NCBI GenBank assembly: GCA_037953745.1
Contig: JBAKBP010004269.1
Location: forward strand, 1-64,000
Direction: 5' to 3'
DNA: 64,000 nucleotides
Source of the DNA: Lithodes maja
Taxonomy: Eukaryota; Arthropoda; Malacostraca; Decapoda; Lithodidae
Position numbers and translations under genes: made by a program. Below the pieces are notes generated by a model. It did not search any database, had not been told where the DNA came from, and saw nothing but the letters and a program-made list of their open reading frames with translations. Of this stretch, positions 1-12,600 are shown in pieces (position 1 is the first letter of the stretch; every line of letters begins with the position of its first letter).

Positions 1-143
1 CTAATTACTAAATTAACTGGAGTCTCTTAAATGCTTTACTAATTGCCATAAAACAAAAAATATTCTTCAATATGCACGCTAAAATACAAACAAACAAATG
101 TTGTACAACTCTGCAAAAATTTATACTGTTCACAAAATCCTAA

Positions 144-155
144 GCAAGGTCGCCA
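144..155 (-). promoter_or_regulatory. Primer-binding site of left B-type element
   Basis: The minus strand reads TGGCGACCTTGC two bases after the LTR end, as expected for a site pairing with the CCA end of a tRNA primer. The same 12 bases follow the LTR in B1, A1 and A3. The TGGCGACC start resembles sites assigned to tRNA-Arg in some insect gypsy elements, but I cannot fix the tRNA here. Confidence 0.75.
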
Positions 156-157
156 TT

Positions 158-2020
158 TGTTACGACCTGGCACTCGGGTACACAAGGGCTCTCAATCAGG
201 ACTCGAGTACGGCTCGCTGCCACAACGGAAACACACGATCCCAACCCCTGAGTACTGCCAGCCGAACAAAAAACACCAATACCCTCCAGAGTTCAATCTG
301 CTATAACGGGGTATACAAGAACTCGGTACTAGTGTTCAACAACAGACTAATAAAGAGACAGGAATTATCTAGTCTGGTCAACAATCAAACAAAGAAGTAA
401 GAAACAACAACACCAAAGAATAGTGTTGGCCGAAGCCGAAGTAATCCACCCTTGACTAAGAACTTAAGAAGTCCTCCACCCTCTACTTCGGATCGGCACT
501 ATTACGTTACGTTAATTAATAGTCCTTAAGCATCGAGCAAGGAATCTTCTGAAAAAGTTAGATGCTTCTCGGATGCTCGTAAGAAGTACGTATCGGATTT
601 TGAACAGCAATTCAATAAGCAAAACACTGGCAATTAAATATTATTAAAGATTTAAATTGGCATAAGAATAATTATAAGAATATGCAATAGTAACTGGCAA
701 ACATTAAAAAGAAGTACTCCGCAAATGCACCGGCAATAGCCTAATCGGATTGTGCTCGTGGGCCACTAATCACTAAAGTAGCCAAGCGTGCAACACATGA
801 AATCAATAGTGCATAAACAATATCATACATAAGGAAAGCTTCAATACTATTCTGTATCTGCTGATCGAGTAAAGTCTAGCTGGGATGTAGTAGGCTAGGA
901 AACAATGGCTGAGCAAGCGGCTCGTAGCCTAGCGAAGTCCTTAAGGCTGTGCGGCCAAATTACGTTAATTGACGGGGTGCTCTCTTGAGAGATCCAGATC
1001 GCTAGTATCTGGTTCTCTCCTGGCGACCCTCTCAAAGTCAAAGCAAACGAGTTAGCACAGTGTTGGGTGGCAGAGGCAAAAGCCCTCACTCGCAACACAG
1101 TGCTAAACTCACAAGGTACACAGTCAGAAAGACCACCTAGGCTTCCCACGTCTCCGTTGCGATTGTACAGGTTCAACAAAATCTAGTACACATCGGAAAT
1201 CACAACACCAGTAGCCCTATCCCAGTCTAGCATTACCTAGACCAGCAGAAAACAGGAACACTAATAATAACACCCAGGGAAATGCATATACGAGTGCAAC
1301 AAACATAAATCAATCCTATTCTAAGTTAACCCTTCCAAAATAGGCTATCTAATAGGCATATATCTCGTGAGAACTCAAGCGATAATACGTTGGCTGACTA
1401 GCTCTGCACCAACGGGACCATGGAAGTTAAAAAGGGTAGGGAAAAGAGGAGATAAGAATGTAAAGGTAGTAGAGAAAGTTCACATCAGTCAGAAGAATAT
1501 ATATAGTTAGCAAGGGAAATGAGAAGTCGCTCTGCCTAATGAGTTCTGATCTAAAAATGGCTAGACTTCCCTTTTTATACTCGGCCCTCTAGTGAGCCCA
1601 ACGTGAACGACTAAGGACCGCCCACTGACAATCATTACGTAATTTCTCTCTCTCAATCTGGGATAGACAAAGGCTTTCCCAGCACTGAGAGGAGGGGGGA
1701 AGGGGGGGAGTGCTAGTGAGTTAGGCCCACCTCCCGCATGGCGCACCCACTGACCCCCATTACGTAATTTCTCTCTCTCCTCTCATCATTACAAATAAGT
1801 TTTACACACAATACTTATAACTAATGATATAAAATAGAACTCGTTGACTCAGATGAAAACAAAATACATATTCATAATACTTATAGTACAACGGCTCACA
1901 TGAACTAAGTTAGGAAACTCTACATAGACTACAGCCAAAGTTCCTGCCCTGACGATCCTAGCGAGAGTGGGGCATGACTAGGCGTTCTGTACAGCATGCT
2001 CACACTGGACATGCGTCACA
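158..2020 (-). repeat. LTR of left B-type element (5' LTR, minus strand)
   Basis: A 1863-bp LTR homologous along its length to 47598-49459 in reverse complement. On the element strand it begins TGTGACGCATGTC (ending at 2020) and ends CGTAACA (at 158), so it has TG...CA ends. A TATA box in reverse complement (CTTTTTATA) lies at 1571-1579, and two TTACGTAA palindromes lie near 1635 and 1761. Open frames inside it recur in all B LTRs only because the LTR is repeated. I see no protein signature in them. Confidence 0.93.
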
Positions 2021-2139
2021 AGGCCGGGTGACCATGTTGGAGTCAAGGAGTCTGTGTGTTCTGTGTAGCTATATAACTCCATCAAGAAAGCCGGGTGACC
2101 ATGTTGGAGTCAAGGAGTCTGTGTGTTCTGTGTAGCTTT

Positions 2140-4149
2140 ATAACTCCATCAAGATGGCTGGGTGATCTTGTTGGAGTCAAGGATCCTGTGTGTTCTGTGT
2201 AGATATATAACTCCATCAGGAAGGCCGGGTGACCATGTTGGAGTCAAGAAGTCTGTGTGTTCTGTGTAGCTATATAACTCCATCAAGAAGGCCGGGTGAC
2301 CTTGTTGGAGTCAAGGAGTCTGTGTGTTCTGTGTAGCTATATAACTCCATCAAGAAGGCCGGGTCACCATGTTGGAGTCAAGGAGTCTGTGTGTTCTGTG
2401 TAGCTATATAACTCCATCAAGAAGGCCGGGTGACCTTGTTGGAGTCAAGGAGTTTGTGTGTTCTGTGTAGCTATATAACTCCATCAAGAAGGCCGGGTGA
2501 CCATGTTGGATTCAAGGAGTCTGTGTGTTCTGTGTAGCTATGTAACTCCATCAAGAAGGCCGGGTGACCATGTTGGAGTCAAGGAGTCTGTGTGTTCTGT
2601 GTAGCTATAAAACTCCATCAAGAAGGCCGGGTGATCTTGTTGGAGTCAAGGAGTCTGTGTGTTCTGTGTAGCTATGTAACTCCATCAAGAAGGTCGGGTG
2701 ACCTTGTTGGAGTCAAGGAGTCTCTGTGTTCTGTGTAGCTATATAACTGCATCAAGAAGGTCGGGTGACCTTGTTGGAGTCAAGGAGTCTGTGTGTTCTG
2801 TGTAGCTATATAACTCCATCAAGAAGGCCGGGTGACCTTTTTGGAGTCGAGGAGTCTGTGTGTTCTGTGTAGCTATATAACTCCATCAAGAAGGCCGGGT
2901 GACCTTGTTGGAGTCAAGGAGTCTGTGTGTTCTGTGTAGCTATATAACTCCATCAAGAAGGCCGGGTGACTTTGTTGGAGTCAAAGAGTCTATGTGTTCT
3001 GTGTAGCTATATAACTCCATCAAGAAGGCCGGCTTACCTTGTTGGAGTCAAGGAGTCTGTGTGTTCTGTGTAGCTATATAACTCCATCAAGAAGGCCGGG
3101 TGACCCTGTTGGAGTCAAATAGTCTGTGTGTTCTGTGTAGCTTTATAACTCCATCAAGATGGCTGGGTGATCTTGTTGGAGTCAAGGATCCTGTGTGTTC
3201 TGTGTAGATATATAACTCCATCAGGAAGGCCGGGTGACCATGTTGGAGTCAAGAAGTCTGTGTGTTCTGTGTAGCTATATAACTCCATCAAGAAGGCCGG
3301 GTGACCTTGTTGGAGTCAAGGAGTCTGTGTGTTCTGTGTAGCTATATAACTCCATCAAGAAGGCCGGGTCACCATGTTGGAGTCAAGGAGTCTGTGTGTT
3401 CTGTGTAGCTATATAACTCCATCAAGAAGGCCGGGTGACCTTGTTGGAGTCAAGGAGTTTGTGTGTTCTGTGTAGCTATATAACTCCATCAAGAAGGCCG
3501 GGTGACCATGTTGGATTCAAGGAGTCTGTGTGTTCTGTGTAGCTATATAACTCCATCAAGAAGGCCGGGTGACCATGTTGGAGTCAAGGAGTCTGTGTGT
3601 TCTGTGTAGCTATAAAACTCCATCAAGAAGGCCGGGTGATCTTGTTGGAGTCAAGGAGTCTGTGTGTTCTGTGTAGCTATGTAACTCCATCAAGAAGGTC
3701 GGGTGACCTTGTTGGAGTCAAGGAGTCTCTGTGTTCTGTGTAGCTATATAACTGCATCAAGAAGGTCGGGTGACCTTGTTGGAGTCAAGGAGTCTGTGTG
3801 TTCTGTGTAGCTATATAACTCCATCAAGAAGGCCGGGTGACCTTTTTGGAGTCGAGGAGTCTGTGTGTTCTGTGTAGCTATATAACTCCATCAAGAAGGC
3901 CGGGTGACCTTGTTGGAGTCAAGGAGTCTGTGTGTTCTGTGTAGCTATATAACTCCATCAAGAAGGCCGGGTGACTTTGTTGGAGTCAAAGAGTCTATGT
4001 GTTCTGTGTAGCTATATAACTCCATCAAGAAGGCCGGGTGACCTTGTTGGAGTCAAGGAGTCTGTGTGTTCTGTGTAGCTATATAACTCCATCAAGAAGG
4101 CCGGGTGACCCTGTTGGAGTCAAATATTCTGTGTGTTCTGTGTAGCTTT
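2140..4149. repeat. Higher-order repeat: two copies of a 15-monomer (1005-bp) unit
   Basis: A run of distinctive variants recurs in the same order 1005 bp later, which is 15 x 67. It comprises CTTTATAAC, then GATGGCTGGGTGATC, GGATCCTG, AGATATATAA, CATCAGGAAGG, GGGTCACC, GGAGTTTG, CTATAAAAC, a GCATCAAG unit, CCTTTTTGGAGTCGAGG and GTCAAATAG. The GATGGCTG marker is at 2153 and 3158. The two copies differ at only a few bases, so the duplication is recent. Parts of the same variant string reappear near 4833, 10794 and 14612. Confidence 0.85.
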
Positions 4150-7100
4150 ATAACTCCATCAAGAAAGCCGGGTGACCTTGTTGGGGTCAAGGAGTCTGTG
4201 TGTTCTGTGTAGCTATATAACTCCATCAAGAAGGCCGGGTGACCTTGTTGGAGTCAAGGAGTCTGTGTGTTCTGTGTAGCTATATAACTCCATCAAGAAG
4301 GCCGGGTGACCTTGTTGGAGTCAAGGAGTCTGTGCGTTCTGTGTCGCTATATAACTCCATCAAGAAGGCCGGGTGACCTTGTTGGAGTCAAGGAGTCTGT
4401 GTGTTCTGTGTAGCTATATAACTCCATCAAGATGGCCGGGTGACCTTGTTGGAGTCAAGGAGTCTCTGTGTTCTGTGTAGCTATATAACTCCATCAAGAA
4501 GGCCGGGTGACCTTGTTGCAGTCAAGGAGTCTGTGTGTTCTGTGTAGCTATATAACTCCATCAAGAAGGCCGGGTGACCTTGTTGGAGTCAAGGAGTCTG
4601 TGTGTTCTGTGTAGCTTTATAACTCCATCAAGAAAACCGGGTGACCTTGTTGGGGTCAAGGAGTCTGTGTGTTCTGTGTAGCTATATAACTCCATCAAGA
4701 AGGCCGGGTGACCTTGTTGGAGTCAAGGAGTCTGTGTGTTCTGTGTAGCTATATAACTCCATCAAGAAGGCCGGGTGACCTTGTTGGAGTCAAGGAGTCT
4801 GTGTGTTCTGTGTAGCTATATACCTCCATCAAGATGGCTGGGTGATCTTGTTGGAGTCAAGGATCCTGTGTGTTCTGTGTAGATATATAACTCCATCAGG
4901 AAGGCCGGGTGACCATGTTGGAGTCAAGAAGTCTGTGTGTTCTGTGTAGCTATATAACTCCATCAAGAAGGCCGGGTGACCCTGTTGGAGTCAAATAGTC
5001 TGTGTGTTCTGTGTAGCTTTATAACTCCATCAAGAAAGCCGGGTGACCTTGTTGGGGTCAAGGAGTCTGTGTGTTCTGTGTAGCTATATAACTCCATCAA
5101 GAAGGCCGGGTGACCTTGTTGGAGTCAAGGAGTCTGTGTGTTCTGTGTAGCTATATAACTCCATCAAGAAGGCCGGGTGACCTTGTTGGAGTCAAGGAGT
5201 CTGTGCGTTCTGTGTCGCTATATAACTCCATCAAGAAGGCCGGGTGACCTTGTTGGAGTCAAGGAGTCTGTGTGTTCTGTGTAGCTATATAACTCCATCA
5301 AGATGGCCGGGTGACCTTGTTGGAGTCAAGGAGTCTCTGTGTTCTGTGTAGCTATATAACTCCATCAAGAAGGCCGGGTGACCTTGTTGCAGTCAAGGAG
5401 TCTGTGTGTTCTGTGTAGCTATATAACTCCATCAAGAAGGCCAGGTGACCTTGTTGGAGACAAGGAGTCTGTGTGTTCTGTGTAGCTATATAACTCCATC
5501 AAGAAGGCCGGGTGACCTTGTTGGAGTCAAGGAGCCTGCGTGTTCTGTGTAGCTATATAACTCCATCAAGAAGGCCGGGTGACCTTGTTGGATTCAAGGA
5601 GTCTGTGTGTTCTGTGTAGCTATATAACTCCATCAAGAAGGCTGGGTGACCTTGTTGGAGTCAAGGAGTCTGTGTGTTCTGTGTAGCTATATAACTCCAT
5701 CAAGAAGGCCGGGTGACCTTGTTGGAGTCAAGGAGTCTGTGTGTTCTGTGTAGCTATATAACTCCATCAAGAAGGCCGGGTGACCTTGTTGGAGTCAAGG
5801 AGTCTGTGTGTTCTGTGTAGCTATATAACTCCATCAAAAAGGCCAGGTGACCTTGTTGGAGTCAAGGAGTCTGTGTGTTCTGTGTAACTATATAACTCCA
5901 TCAAGAAGGCCGGGTGACCTTGTTGGAGTCAAGGAGTCTGTGTGTTCTGTGTAGCTTTATAACTCCATCAAGAAAACCGGGTGACCTTGTTGGGGTCAAG
6001 GAGTCTGTGTGTTCTGTGTAGCTATATAACTCCATCAAGAAGGCCGGGTGACCTTGTTGGAGTCAAGGAGTCTGTGTGTTCTGTGTAGCTATATAACTCC
6101 ATCAAGAAGGCCGGGTGACCTTGTTGGAGTCAAGGAGTCTGTGTGTTCTGTGTCGCTATATAACTCCATCAAGAAGGCCGGGTGACCTTGTTGGAGTCAA
6201 GGAGTCTGTGTGTTCTGTGTAGCTATATAACTCCATCAAGAAGGCCGGGTGACCTTGTTGGAGACAAGGAGTCTGTGTGTTCTGTGTAGCTATATAACTC
6301 CATCAAGAAGGCCGGGTGACCTTGTTGGAGTCGAGGAGTCTGCGTGTTCTGTGTAGCTATATAACTCCATCAAGAAGGCCGGGTGACCTTGTTGGATTCA
6401 AGGAGTGTGTGTGTTCTGTGTAGCTATATAACTCCATCAAGAAGGTCGGGTGACCTTGTTGGAGTCAAGGAGTCTGTGTGTTCTGTGTAGCTATATAACT
6501 TCATCAAGAAGGTCAGGTGCCCTTGTTGGAGTCAAGGAGTCTGTGTGTTCTGTGTAGCTATATAACTCCATTAAGAAGGCCGGGTGACCTTGTTGGAGTC
6601 GAGGAGTCTGTGTGTTCTGTATAGCTATATAACTCCATCAAGAAGGCCGGGTGACCTTGTTGGAGTCAAGGAGTCTGTGTGTTCTGTGTAGCTATATAAC
6701 TCCATCAAGAATGCCGGGTGACCTTGTTGGAGTCAAGGAGTCTGTGTGTTCTGTGTAGCTATATAACTCCATCAAGAAGGCCGGGTGACCTTGTTGGAGT
6801 CAAGGAGTCTGTGTGTTCTGTGTAGCTATATAACTCCATCAAGAAGGCCAGGTGACCTTGTTGGATTCAAGGAGAGTGTGTGTTCTGTGTAGCTATATAA
6901 CTTCATCAAGAAGGCCGGGTGACCATGTTGGAGTCAAGGAGTCTGTGTGTTCTGTGTAGCTATATAACTCCATCAAGAAGGCCAGGTGACCTTGTTGGAG
7001 TCAAGGAGTCTGTGTGTTCTGTGTAACTATATAACTCCATCAAGAAGGCCAGGTGACTTTGTTGGAGTCAAGGAGTCTGTGTGTTCTGTGTAGCTATATA

Positions 7101-9639
7101 ACTCCATCAAGAAGGCCGGGTGACCTTGTTGGAGTCAAGGAGTCTGTGTGTTCTGTGTAGCTATATAACTCCATCAAGAAGGCCGGGTGACATTGTTGGA
7201 GTCAAGGAGTCTGTGTGTTCTGTGTCGCTATATAACTCCATCAAGAAGGCCGGGTGACCTTGTTGGAGTCAAGGACTCTGTGTGTTCTGTGTAGCTATAT
7301 AACTCCATCAAGACGGCTGGGTGACCTTGTTGGAGTCAAGGAGTCTCTGTGTTCTGTGTAGCTATATAACTCCATCAAGAAGGCTGGGTGACCTTGTTGC
7401 AGTCAAGGAGTCTGTGTGTTCTGTGTAGCTATATAACTCCATCAAGAAGGCCGGGTGACCTTGTTGGAGACAAGGAGTCTGTGTGTTCTGTGTAGCTATA
7501 TAACTCCATCAAGAAGGCCGGGTGACCTTGTTTGAGTCAAGGAGTCTGCGTGTTCTGTGTAGCTATATAACTCCATCAAGAAGGCCGGGTGACCTTGTTG
7601 GATTCAAGGAGTCTGTGTGTTCTGTGTAGCTATATAACTCCATCAAGAAGGCTGGGTGACCTTGTTGGAGTCAAGGAGTCTGTGTGTTCTGTGTAGCTAT
7701 ATAACTCCATCAAGAAGGCCGGGTGACCTTGTTGGAGTCAAGGAGTCTGTGTGTTCTGTGTAGCTATATAACTCCATCAAGAAGGCCGGGTGACCTTGTT
7801 GGAGTCAAGGAGTCTGCGTGTTCTGTGTAGCTATATAACTCCATCAGGAAGGCCGGGTGACCTTGTTGGAGTCAAGGAGTCTGTGTGTTCTGTGTAGCTT
7901 TATAACTCCATCAAGAAAGCCGGGTGACCTTGTTGGGGTCAAGGAGTCTGTGTGTTCTGTGTAGCTATATAACTCCATCAAGAAGGCTGGGTGACCTTGT
8001 TGGAGTCAAGGAGTCTGTGTGTTCTGTGTAGCTATATAACTCCATCAAGAAGGCCGGGTGACCTTGTTGGAGTCAAGGAGTCTGTGTGTTCTGTGTCGCT
8101 ATATAACTGCATCAAGAAGGCCGGGTGACCTTGTTGGAGTCAAGGAGTCTGTGTGTTCTGTGTAGCTATATAACTCCATCAAGACGGCCGGGTGACCTTG
8201 TTGGAGTCAAGGAGTCTCTGTGTTCTGTGTAGCTATATAACTCCATCAAGAAGGCCGGGTGACCTTGTTGCAGTCAAGGAGTCTGTGTGTTCTGTGTAGC
8301 TATATAACTCCATCAAGAAGGCCGGGTGACCTTGTTGGAGTCAAGGAGTCTGTGTGTTCTGTGTAGCTATATAACTCCATCAAGAAGGCCGGGTGACGTT
8401 GTTGAAGTCAAGGAGTCTGCGTGTTCTGTGTAGCTATATAACTCCATCAAAAAGGCCAGGTGACCTTGTTGGAATCAAGGAGTCTGTGTGTTCTGTCTAA
8501 CTATATAACTCCATCAAGAAGGCCGGGTGACCTTGTTGGAGTCAAGGAGTCTGTGTGTTCTGTGTAGCTTTATAACTCCATCAAGAAAGCCGGGTGACCT
8601 TGTTGGGGTCAAGGAGTCTGTGTGTTCTGTGTAGCTATATAACTCCATCAAGACGGCCGGGTGACCTTGTTGGAGTCAAGGAGTCTCTGTGTTCTGTGTA
8701 GTTATATAACTCCATCAAGAAGGCCGGGTGACCTTGTTGCAGTCAAGGAGTCTGTGTGTTCTGTGTAGCTATATAACTCCATCAAGAAGGCCGGGTGACC
8801 TTGTTGGAGACAAGGAGTCTGTGTGTTCTGTGTAGCTATATAACTCCATCAAGAAGGCCGGGTGACCTTGTTGGAGTCAAGGAGTCTGCGTGTTCTGTGT
8901 AGCTATATAACTCCATCAAGAAGGCCGGGTGACCTTGTTGGATTCAAGGAGTCTGTGTGTTCTGTGTAGCTATATAACTCCATCAAGAAGGCCGGGTGAC
9001 CTTGTTGGAGTCAAGGAGTCTGTGTGTTCTGTGTAGCTATATAACTCCATCAAGAAGGCCGGGTGACTTTGTTGGAGTCAAAGAGTCTATGTGTTCTGTG
9101 TAGCTATATAACTGCATCAAGAAGGCCGGGTGACCTTGTTGGAGTCAAGGAGTCTGTGTGTTCTGTGTAGCTATATAACTCCATCAAGAAGGCCGGGTGA
9201 CCCTGTTGGAGTCAAATAGTCTGTGTGTTCTGTGTAGCTATATAACTCCATCAAGAAAGCCAGGTGACCTTGTTGGAGTCAAGGAGTCTGTGTGTTCTGT
9301 GTAGCTATATAACTCCATCAAGAAGGCCAGGTGACCTTGTTGGAGTCATGGAGTCTGTGTGTTCTGTGTAGCTATATATCTCCATCAAGAAGGCCGGGTG
9401 GCCTTGTTGGAGTCAAGGAGTCTGTGTGTTCTGTGTAGCTATATAACTCCATCAAGAAGGCTTGGTGACCATGTTGGAGTCAAGGACTCTGTGTTCTGTG
9501 TAGCTATATAATACCATCAAGAAGGCCGGGTGACCATGTTGGAGTCAAGGAGTCTGTGTGTTCTGTGTAGCTATATAACTCCATCAATAAGGCTGGGAGA
9601 CCTTGTTGGAGTCAAGGAGTCTGTGTGTTCTGTGTAGCT

Positions 9640-12600
9640 ATATAACTGCATCAAGAAGGCGGGGTGGCCTTGTTGGAGTCAAGGAGTCTGTGTGTTCTGT
9701 GTAGCTATATAACTCCATCAAGAAGGCCTGGTGACCATGTTGGAGTCAAGGAGTCTGTGTGTTCTTTGTAGCTATATAACTCCATCAAGAAGGCCGGGTG
9801 ACGATGTTGGAGTCAAGGAGTCTGTGTGTTCTGTGTAGCTTTATAACTCCATCAAGATGGCCAGGTGACCATGTTGGAGTCAAGGAGTCTGTGTGTTCTG
9901 TGTAGCTATATAACTCCATCAAGAAGGCCGGGTGACCATGTTGGAGTCAAGGAGTCTGTGTGTTCTGTGTAGCTATATAACTCCATCAAGAAGGCCGGGT
10001 GACCTTGTTGGAGTCAAGGAGTCTGTGTGTTCCGTGTAGTTATATAACTCCATCAAGAAGGCCGGGTGACCATGTTGGAGTCAAGGAGTCTGTGTGTTCT
10101 GTGTAGCTATATAACTCCATCCAGAAGGCCGGGTGACCTTGTTGGAGTCAAGGAGTCTGTGTGTTCTGTGTAGCTATGTAACTCCATCAAGAAGGCCGGG
10201 TGACCTTGTTGGAGTCAAGGAGTCTGTGTGTTCTGTGTAGCTATATAACTCCATCAAGAAGGCCGGGTGACCATGTTGGAGTCAATGAGTCTGTGTGTCC
10301 TGTGTTGCTATATAACTCCATCAAGAAGGCCAGGTGACCATGTTGGAGTCAAGGAGTCTGTGTGTTCTGTGTAGCTTTATAACTCCATCAAGAAGGCTGG
10401 GTGACCTTGTTGGAGTCAAGGATCCTGTGTGTTCTGTGTAGCTATATAACTCCATCAAGAAGGCTGGGTGACTATGTTGGAGTCAAGAAGTCTGTGTGTT
10501 CTGTGTAGCTATATAACTCCATCAAGAAGGCCGGGTGACCTTGTTGGAGTCAAGGAGTCTGTGTGTTCTGTGTAGCTATATAACTCCATCAAGAAGGCCG
10601 GGTGACCTTGTTGGAGTCAAGGAGTCTGTGTGTTCTGTGTAGCTATATAACTCCATCAAGAAGGCCGGGTGACCATGTTGGAGTCAAGGAGTCTGTGTGT
10701 TCTGTGTAGCTATATAACTCCATCAAGAAAGCCGGGTGACCATGTTGGAGTCAAGGAGTCTGTGTGTTCTGTGTAGCTTTATAACTCCATCAAGATGGCT
10801 GGGTGATCTTGTTGGAGTCAAGGATCCTGTGTGTTCTGTGTAGCTATATAACTCCATCAGGAAGGCCGGGTGACCATGTTGGAGTCAAGAAGTCTGTGTG
10901 TTCTGTGTAGCTATATAACTCCATCAAGAAGGCCGGGTGACCTTGTTGGAGTCAAGGAGTCTGTGTGTTCTGTGTAGCTATATAACTCCATCAAGAAGGC
11001 CGGGTCACCATGTTGGAGTCAAGGAGTCTGTGTGTTCTGTGTAGGTATATCACTCCATCAAGAAGGCCGGGTGACCTTGTTGGAGTCAAGGAGTCTGTGT
11101 GTTCTGTGTAGCTATATAACTCCATCAAGAAGGCCGGGTGACCATGTTGGATTCAAGGAGTCTGTGTGTTCTGTGTAGCTATGTAACTCCATCAAGAAGG
11201 CCGGGTGACCATGTTGGAGTCAAGGAGTCTGTGTGTTCTGTGTAGCTATAAAACTCCATCAAGAAGGCCGGGTGACCATGTTGGAGTCAAGGAGTCTGTG
11301 CGTTCTGTGTAGCTATGTAACTCCATCAAGATGGCCGGGTGACATTGTTGGAGTCAAGGAGTCTGTGTGTTCTGTGTAGCTATATAACTCCATCAAGAAG
11401 GCCGGGTGACCATGTTGGAGTCAAGGAGTCTGTATGTTCTGTGTAGATATATAACTCCATCATGAAGGCCGGGTGACCTTGTTGGAGTCAAGGAGTCTGT
11501 GTGTTCTGTGTAGCTATATAACTCCATCAAAAAGGCCGGGTGACCTTGTTGGAGTCAAGGAGTCTGTGTGTTCTGTGTAGTTATATAACTCAATCAAGAA
11601 GGCCGGGTGACCATGTTGGAGTCAAGGAGTCTGTGTGTTCTGTGTAGCTTTATAACTCCATCAAGAAGGCCAGGTGACCATGTTGGAGTCAAGGAGTCTG
11701 TGTGTTCTGTGTAGCTTTATAACTCCATCAAGAAGGCCGGGTGACCTTGTTGGAGTCAAGGAGTCTGTGTGTGCTGTGTAGCTATATAACTCCATCAAGA
11801 AGGCCGGGTGACCTTGTTGGAGTCAAGGAGTCTGTGTGTTCTGTGTAGCTATATAACTCCATCAAGAAGGCTGGGTGACCTTGTTGGAGTCAAGGAGTCT
11901 GTGTGTTCTGTGTAGCTATATAACTCCATCAAGACGGCCGGGAGACCTTGTTGGAGTCAAGGAGTCTCTGTGTTCTGTGTAGCTATATAACTCCATCAAG
12001 AAGGCCGGGTGACCTTGTTGGAGTCAAGGAGTCTGTGTGTTCTGTGTAGCTATATAACTCCATCAAGAAGGCCGGGTGACCTTGTTGGAGTCAAGAAGTC
12101 TGTGTGTTCTGTGTAGCTATATAACTCCATCAAGAAGGCCAGGTGACCTTGTTGGAGTCAAGGAGTCTGTGTGTTCTGTGTAGCTATATAACTCCATCAA
12201 GAAGGCCGGGTGATGTTGTTGGAGTCAAGGAGTCTGTGTGTTCTGTGTAGCTATGTAACTCCATCAAGAAGGTCGGGTGACCTTGTTGGAGTCAAGGAGT
12301 CTCTGTGTTCTGTGTAGCTATATAACTGCATCAAGAAGGTCGGGTGACCTTGTTGAAGTCAAGGAATCTGTGTGTTCTGTGTAGCTATATAACTCCATCA
12401 AGAAAGCCGGGTGACCTTTTTGGAGTCGAGGAGTCTGTGTGTTCTGTGTAGCTATATAACTCCATCAAGAAGGCTGGGTGACCTTGTTGGAGTCAAGGAG
12501 TCTGTGTGTTCTGTGTAGCTATATAACTCCATCAAGAAGGCCGGGTGACTTTGTTGGAGTCAAAGAGTCTATGTGTTCTGTGTAGCTATATAACTCCATC

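Larger units (their letters stand above)
1..2020 (-). mobile_element. B-type LTR retrotransposon, 5' end only (cut by window edge)
   Basis: Bases 1-157 are the reverse complement of the leader that follows the 5' LTR of the complete B-type element further right (about 49460-49613). Bases 158-2020 are its LTR. The element therefore runs leftward out of the window and its gag-pol is not visible. The LTR differs from the two B1 LTRs at scattered sites, clearly more than those two differ from each other, so this is an older or separate insertion. Its right edge abuts satellite at the phase AGGCCGGG, not at the CTATATAA phase used by the other insertions. Its target duplication cannot be tested because the partner end lies outside. 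Confidence 0.9.
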
